A program made the position numbers and the translations under genes. Shown piece after piece: positions 6,546 through 9,845 of a stretch of DNA of 9,845 nt. The notes under the pieces were generated by a model. That model did no database searches and was not told where the DNA came from. It was given only the letters and a program-made list of their open reading frames with translations. The stretch's first letter is position 1. Each line of letters opens with the position of its first letter. Source of the stretch: Actinomycetota bacterium (lineage in GTDB: Bacteria > Actinomycetota > Thermoleophilia > Solirubrobacterales > Solirubrobacteraceae); assembly GCA_005888335.1 (NCBI GenBank), contig VAWY01000150.1, positions 1 to 9,845 of the forward strand, read 5' to 3'.

Positions 6546-7723
6546 CGCCCGACGCCCCAGATCTTCTTGAAGTTGGCCTCGTAATCCGACTTGCCGTCGT
6601 AGTAGCTGGTCTTCGTCGGCAGGTTGTGGTCCTTGTCGATGACCGCCTGGCCGATGCCCTCGTCCACGGTCGGCTGGCCGTGGAAGACGCGGTTGAGACC
6701 GTCGACGGTGGCGAAGCCCGCCCAGCGCGGAGGCCCGCCGGCGGCGAAGTCCTGGCCCTGACCCTTGCGGATCATCTCGATGTTCGGAGTCAGGCCCTCG
6801 CCGCCGGTGAGCAGGATCTGCTTGTCGCGGCCGCTGGCCTGCACCGCCGCGGCCACGCCGCCAGTGATCGCCGCGTCATACGGCGCGAAGACGACGTTGG
6901 CCGTCGGGTTCTTCGTCAACGCGGCCTGGACCTTGCCCTGCAGCTTGCCCTGGAGCAGATCCGACAAGGCGATCGGCAGCTTCGTGATCTTGCAGTCGGG
7001 GCAGTCGCGCGCGATCCACTTCAGGTAGCCGCGCCAGATGTAGTGCACGACGGCGATGTCGTCCTCGGTGATGGCGATGACGTTCGCCTTGCCGTTGGTC
7101 TTCCGGATCGTGTAGTCGGCGATCAGGCGCGCGTAGCGGTTCTCGACCGCCTCGGTGAACGAGCCGTACTTCTTGCCGTAGTCGACCTGGCCGTCGAACT
7201 CCTTCTTGCCGCCGCCGGCGAACGGGTCGTTGCAGTCGATGCCGTAGAAGCCGAAGACGTTGATCCCGGCCTTGTGCGCCTCGTCGAGCGGCGCCTTGAT
7301 CGCCGCGCAGTCGATCGAGACGAGGATGATGCCGTCGGCCTTGGCGGCGATCGCCGAGCGTACGCCCTTGGCGTAGGTCGCCGGGTCGCCCTTGCCGTCG
7401 AAGACCGTCATCTTCCAGCCGATCATCTTCCCGGCCTCCGCGGCGCCCGCCGCCGGCACCTGGCAGCCCTCGGCCGCCTGGCTGCACGACAGCACCCAGA
7501 CCTTCTTGCCGGGCTGAGGCTTGGGCGAGCTGGTGGGCAGCGGCCGGTCTGCGCCGTTGATGGCCTGATCGACGAACGCCTTGGCGGTGGCAATGCTGCC
7601 GGTGGACGAGCTGCCGCCGCTGGCGGTGGCGCCGTTCGAGCCGCTGCTCGACCCGCACCCGGCGGCGACCGCCGGCACGATCAGGGCAAGGCCGGCCCGG
7701 CGCGCCCATGCCGTTGCGGTCAT
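6542..7723 (-). CDS. ABC transporter substrate-binding lipoprotein (periplasmic binding protein type 1)
   Basis: This 393-residue protein begins with a basic signal peptide and a lipobox ending AAGC, so the mature protein would start at lipidated C23. A Ser/Gly-rich linker follows to about residue 45. The body has the type 1 periplasmic-binding pattern: KKVWVLSCSQAAEGC at the first strand, AIAAKADGIILVSIDC (125-140) and AGINVFGFYGIDC in the first lobe, then VIAITEDD, VVFAPYDAAITGGVAAA and ILLTGGEG in the second. It captures the substrate outside the membrane for the RbsC-type permease. The mature part holds six further cysteines (80, 87, 139, 164, 241, 244), unusually many for this family. 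ATG 7723 shares its A with the cupin stop (TGATG), with a strong GAGGAGG ribosome-binding site four bases upstream. A much longer open frame upstream is a shadow. The ligand is unknown. Confidence 0.92.
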   Translation of the reverse strand: MTATAWARRAGLALIVPAVAAGCGSSSGSNGATASGGSSSTGSIATAKAFVDQAINGADRPLPTSSPKPQPGKKVWVLSCSQAAEGCQVPAAGAAEAGKMIGWKMTVFDGKGDPATYAKGVRSAIAAKADGIILVSIDCAAIKAPLDEAHKAGINVFGFYGIDCNDPFAGGGKKEFDGQVDYGKKYGSFTEAVENRYARLIADYTIRKTNGKANVIAITEDDIAVVHYIWRGYLKWIARDCPDCKITKLPIALSDLLQGKLQGKVQAALTKNPTANVVFAPYDAAITGGVAAAVQASGRDKQILLTGGEGLTPNIEMIRKGQGQDFAAGGPPRWAGFATVDGLNRVFHGQPTVDEGIGQAVIDKDHNLPTKTSYYDGKSDYEANFKKIWGVGR

Positions 7724-8202
7724 CACTCCTCCTCGAAGCTGGTGAGGTCGTGGACCTCGAGGCCGTTGGCCTTGCAGTACGCCTCGTAGCGCTCGAGGGA
7801 GGTCTTCGAGTTCTCCCGGGCGATGATCGCGCCGGCGTCGTCGAGGAAGAGCAGCTCGCCGGTGGTGATCGTGATCGTCTCCACCTCCTCGTCGCCGACG
7901 ACGACAGGCTTGTGCGCGGAGGCGGCGGTCTCGTAGACGACGTCGCCCGGCCGCGCGATCCAATCGTGCTCGACGTAGCGCCACGAGCCGCGGACCGTGT
8001 AGACGATCACCGTTCCGGTGTGGTAATGGGCCGCCATGTCGGCGCCGGGCGGCATGCGGAAGCCGGCGACGACCTCGCCCCGGACCGGGTCGACCTTGTG
8101 GTACTTGAGCAGGACCTCGTCGCTGTAGGGCGCGAACGGCACCCACGGCAGCGACTCGGCGTCGACGTGGCTGGTCACGACGTTCTTGTGCATCGTGGGC
8201 AT
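7723..8202 (-). CDS. Cupin-domain dioxygenase-like protein (2,4'-dihydroxyacetophenone dioxygenase type)
   Basis: This 159-residue single-cupin protein has a metal-binding first motif AAHYHTGTVIVYTVRGSWRY, with His 59 and 61, and a second-motif His at 97 (SAHKPVV). The N-terminal WVPFAPYSDEVLLKYHKVDP and the following region resemble the ChrR-like cupins annotated as 2,4'-dihydroxyacetophenone dioxygenase. That enzyme splits a C-C bond in an aromatic hydroxyketone using non-haem iron. The real substrate here is not known, and an isomerase or sensor role cannot be excluded. ATG 8202 has AGAGGAG at 8211-8217, eight bases upstream; a second ATG three codons later would sit too far from it. It lies 36 bases after the SDR gene and overlaps the binding-protein start, so expression is tied to transport. 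Confidence 0.85.
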   Translation of the reverse strand: MPTMHKNVVTSHVDAESLPWVPFAPYSDEVLLKYHKVDPVRGEVVAGFRMPPGADMAAHYHTGTVIVYTVRGSWRYVEHDWIARPGDVVYETAASAHKPVVVGDEEVETITITTGELLFLDDAGAIIARENSKTSLERYEAYCKANGLEVHDLTSFEEE

Positions 8203-8238
8203 GGAACTCTCTCCTCTGAGCGTGGTGGTTGTTTGCGG

Positions 8239-9063
8239 TCAGTCGCCGCTGAGCATGTCGGCGAGCTTGCGGGCCTGGGACTGCTGGATCCGCGGCGAGA
8301 TGCGGTGCAGCAGCCAGCCCGGAGTGACGTGCTTGGCGGGCACCGGTTGGATCAGCTTGCGCTTGCGGACGGCGTCCACGACGGCGGCCGCCACGTCCTC
8401 GGGCGCGACGCCCTGCGTGCGGTAGTACTCGAGCGCCTGCTCCTGGCGGGCCGCCAGGCCGCCGCGCATGATCGACGTGGTGCCGATCGCCGTGTTGATG
8501 ACCCCCGGGCACAGCGCGGTGACGTGGATGCCGCGCGGTGCGAGCTCGGCGTTGAGCGCCTCGCTCATCCCGACCACGCCGAACTTCGACGCGCAGTACG
8601 GCGCCATCCGCGCGGCGGGCATCAGCCCGAGCCCCGAGGCGGTGTTGACGATGTGCGCGCCGCGGCCCTGGCGCAGCATGCGCGGGACGAACGCCGCGAC
8701 GCCGTAGGCCACGCCGAGAAGGTTGACCTCGATGACCCGCCGCCAGTCGTCGACCGTGGTGTGCTCGATGTCACCCGCGTGCCCGATGCCCGCGTTGTTG
8801 TGCAGGACGTCGACGGCGCCGTCCTCGTCGAAGACGCGCGCGGCGAGCGCCTCCACGGCGGCCGCGTCGCTGACATCGAGCCGGTGCGCCACGGCGGTAC
8901 CGATCTCGTGCGCGACACGCTCGGCGCTCTCAGCGTCGAGGTCGGCGCAGTGGACCTTCGCGCCGAGCTGGGCGAGCAGCCGCGCGGTGGCCCGGCCGAT
9001 CCCCGAGCCGGCGCCGGTGACGACGGCCACCGTGCCGGCGAACTGGTTCGTGCCGTTGTTCAT
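8239..9063 (-). CDS. Short-chain dehydrogenase/reductase (SDR)
   Basis: This 274-residue classical SDR shows the nucleotide-binding motif TGAGSGIG (16-23), an acidic D41 after the second strand suggesting NAD(H) preference, NNAG (89-92), N114, catalytic S143 and the YxxxK pair Y156/K160. After the core, a basic C-terminal tail (about 235-274) may add an oligomer or membrane-near surface. The enzyme would oxidise an alcohol or reduce a ketone, and in this operon an alcohol-to-ketone step before cupin cleavage is plausible inference. I chose ATG 9063 because it precedes the first Rossmann strand by about ten residues, has GGAG seven bases upstream and overlaps the stop of the small upstream ORF as ATGA. 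Longer in-frame starts up to 9282 would cross into the regulator and add non-family sequence. Confidence 0.92.
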   Translation of the reverse strand: MNNGTNQFAGTVAVVTGAGSGIGRATARLLAQLGAKVHCADLDAESAERVAHEIGTAVAHRLDVSDAAAVEALAARVFDEDGAVDVLHNNAGIGHAGDIEHTTVDDWRRVIEVNLLGVAYGVAAFVPRMLRQGRGAHIVNTASGLGLMPAARMAPYCASKFGVVGMSEALNAELAPRGIHVTALCPGVINTAIGTTSIMRGGLAARQEQALEYYRTQGVAPEDVAAAVVDAVRKRKLIQPVPAKHVTPGWLLHRISPRIQQSQARKLADMLSGD

Positions 9064-9176
9064 CGGCGCGCTCCGCTGCTCTTCGCCGGGCAGCGCACGA
9101 GCGAGGCGGTCACCAGCTCGCGCTGGCGCGCCGGATAGGTGAAAACGCGGTCTGGGTGGCGTGTGGTGGCTTGCAT
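9060..9176 (-). CDS. Small 38-residue ORF translationally coupled to the SDR
   Basis: This ATG has the strongest ribosome-binding site in the window (GGAGGAG at 9183-9189, spacing 6). The frame encodes 38 residues beginning MQATTRHPDRVFTYPARQRE and stops at a TGA that overlaps the SDR ATG. The product is basic and polar, with no signal peptide or membrane segment, and I do not recognise it. It is the first ORF of the operon and could be a functional small protein or a leader ORF that sets SDR translation. The ribosome-binding site and overlap argue that it is translated; conservation has not been tested. Confidence 0.6.
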   Translation of the reverse strand: MQATTRHPDRVFTYPARQRELVTASLVRCPAKSSGARR

Positions 9177-9182
9177 CCGGCT

Positions 9183-9189
9183 CTCCTCC
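9183..9189 (-). promoter_or_regulatory. Strong ribosome-binding site of the operon's first ORF
   Basis: GGAGGAG lies six bases before ATG 9176. It is the best Shine-Dalgarno match in the intergenic region and fixes where translation of the minus-strand operon begins. Confidence 0.75.
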
Positions 9190-9241
9190 GGTCGGTTGGC
9201 CCGGGACGGACGGTAAGTGCGGCAAGGCGCCGGTCCTATTG

Positions 9242-9261
9242 GCGCAGGCCCAGACCTGCGC
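9242..9261. promoter_or_regulatory. Inverted repeat in divergent intergenic region, candidate operator
   Basis: GCGCAGG (9242-9248) and CCTGCGC (9255-9261) form a perfect 7-bp inverted repeat around a 6-base spacer. It sits 15 bases before the regulator start and 65 bases before the operon's first ORF. It has no T run, so it is not a terminator. A dimeric regulator, possibly the divergent PucR-like protein, could bind here and control both directions. I could not make a confident -10/-35 call on either strand. Confidence 0.45.
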
Positions 9262-9276
9262 GATGATGCTGTGCCG

Positions 9277-9845
9277 ATGCACAAATGGGCCTCCGAGCGG
9301 TCCGTCTCGCCCGAGGTGGCCGAGCGCATCCGGGAGATCGCGCAGCGTCAGCTCGACCGGCTCGACGAGGTGACCGCCGCGGCGCAGGCCGCGGTCGTCC
9401 GCGTGGCGCCGCTGTTGGCCGAGGATCCGGCGCTCTACGCCGAGTCGCTCGCCAGCACGCGGGCGAACACCGTGCGCTTTCTGATGCTCATGGTGAGCGA
9501 TCCCCTCGAGCCGATCCCGAGCGACCCGCCGCCCGAGGCCATCGACATCGCGCGCAGCGTGATGCGACGCGGCGCCGACACCGAGATGGTCGTCTTGACG
9601 TATCGCGCCGGACAGAACGTCTTCTGGGAGAGCTGGATCGACGCGGCGGCCGAGCTCGTGCCTGACCGTGACGAGCTCGTCGAGGTGCTGCGCGTCTCAT
9701 CCGTGCTCGTGCCCGCCTACATCGACGGGGTGCTCGCCACCGTGCTGGCCCGGGCCGAGGAGGAGCGCGAAGAGCTGCTGCGCGGCGGGCTGGCCCGGCG
9801 CGCCGAGACCGTGCGCATGATCCTCGACGACGTCCCGATCGCCGA
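9277..9845 (+). CDS. PucR/CdaR-type transcriptional regulator, N-terminal part
   Basis: The frame is open from ATG 9277 to the right edge (189 residues seen), so the gene is cut by the window. The visible part is a helical sensor-like region resembling the RsbRD/RsbT co-antagonist N-terminal domain found in many actinobacterial PucR regulators. It shows VLTYRAGQNVFWESWIDA (106-123), LVPAYIDGVLATVL (144-157) and the family junction LLRGGLARRAETVRMILDD (167-185) that precedes a GGDEF-like CdaR domain. The C-terminal PucR-type helix-turn-helix would lie outside the window, so DNA binding is inferred. It is divergent from the transport and catabolic operon and is probably its regulator. No good ribosome-binding site is visible; a GTG two codons earlier (9271) is an alternative start. 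Confidence 0.8.
   Translation, partial: MHKWASERSVSPEVAERIREIAQRQLDRLDEVTAAAQAAVVRVAPLLAEDPALYAESLASTRANTVRFLMLMVSDPLEPIPSDPPPEAIDIARSVMRRGADTEMVVLTYRAGQNVFWESWIDAAAELVPDRDELVEVLRVSSVLVPAYIDGVLATVLARAEEEREELLRGGLARRAETVRMILDDVPIA

Noticed and set aside
6398..7789. Long plus-strand ORF of 463 codons over the binding-protein gene
   Set aside because: It is a shadow with low-complexity Val/Arg/Asp composition; the opposite strand has a lipoprotein with clear type 1 binding-protein motifs.
7724..8512. Extended frame upstream of the binding protein
   Set aside because: It overlaps the cupin in another frame, lacks family sequence, and the signal peptide, lipobox and ribosome-binding site all point to ATG 7723.
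9064..9282. In-frame extension of the SDR to 9282
   Set aside because: It would overlap the regulator start and the small ORF, and adds residues not seen in SDRs; ATG 9063 fits the Rossmann fold start.

Overview
The window is uniformly GC-rich and most genes lie tightly packed on the minus strand. Gene content (an actinobacterial-type Mce operon remnant, a PucR-like regulator with an RsbRD-type N-terminus, sugar-type ABC importers and FadD-like ligases) suggests a high-GC Actinomycetota. The Thermoleophilia/Solirubrobacterales are my best guess, but this is inference only.

The left part (1-2096) is a broken mce cluster on the minus strand. In transcription order it holds the C-terminal end of one Mce protein (about 1924-1763), one complete Mce protein (1763-507), and a third Mce gene starting at 504. 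The third gene has a frameshift at a run of six G. Its MCE domain then joins, in frame, the Rossmann part of a quinone oxidoreductase/zinc-type alcohol dehydrogenase-like protein that runs off the left edge. The cluster is therefore truncated at both ends.

The boundary (about 2097-2188) is a 3' fragment of tRNA-Ser(CGA), running from the anticodon loop to the discriminator base. It lacks a 5' half and is followed by a good intrinsic terminator. This is the classic scar of site-specific integration into a tRNA gene. By its polarity, the foreign DNA should be the mce side (left), and the sequence from about 2153 rightwards should be the original flank.

The right part (2312-9845) looks intact. 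A minus-strand transcription unit starts near 9176 and encodes a 38-residue small ORF, an SDR dehydrogenase, a cupin of the 2,4'-dihydroxyacetophenone dioxygenase type, a lipoprotein solute-binding protein, a two-domain sugar-type ABC ATPase and an RbsC-type permease. Four of the five junctions are overlapping stop/start codons, so translation is probably coupled. An acyl-CoA synthetase follows 74 bases further on in the same direction. Divergent from this unit, at 9277, a PucR/CdaR-type regulator begins and runs off the right edge; the intergenic gap holds a perfect 7-bp inverted repeat. Together these look like an uptake-and-catabolism locus: import by the ABC system, oxidation by the SDR, ring or C-C bond cleavage by the cupin, CoA activation by the ligase, and control by the regulator. 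The substrate is unknown.

No CRISPR array, rRNA, complete tRNA or transposase was seen.
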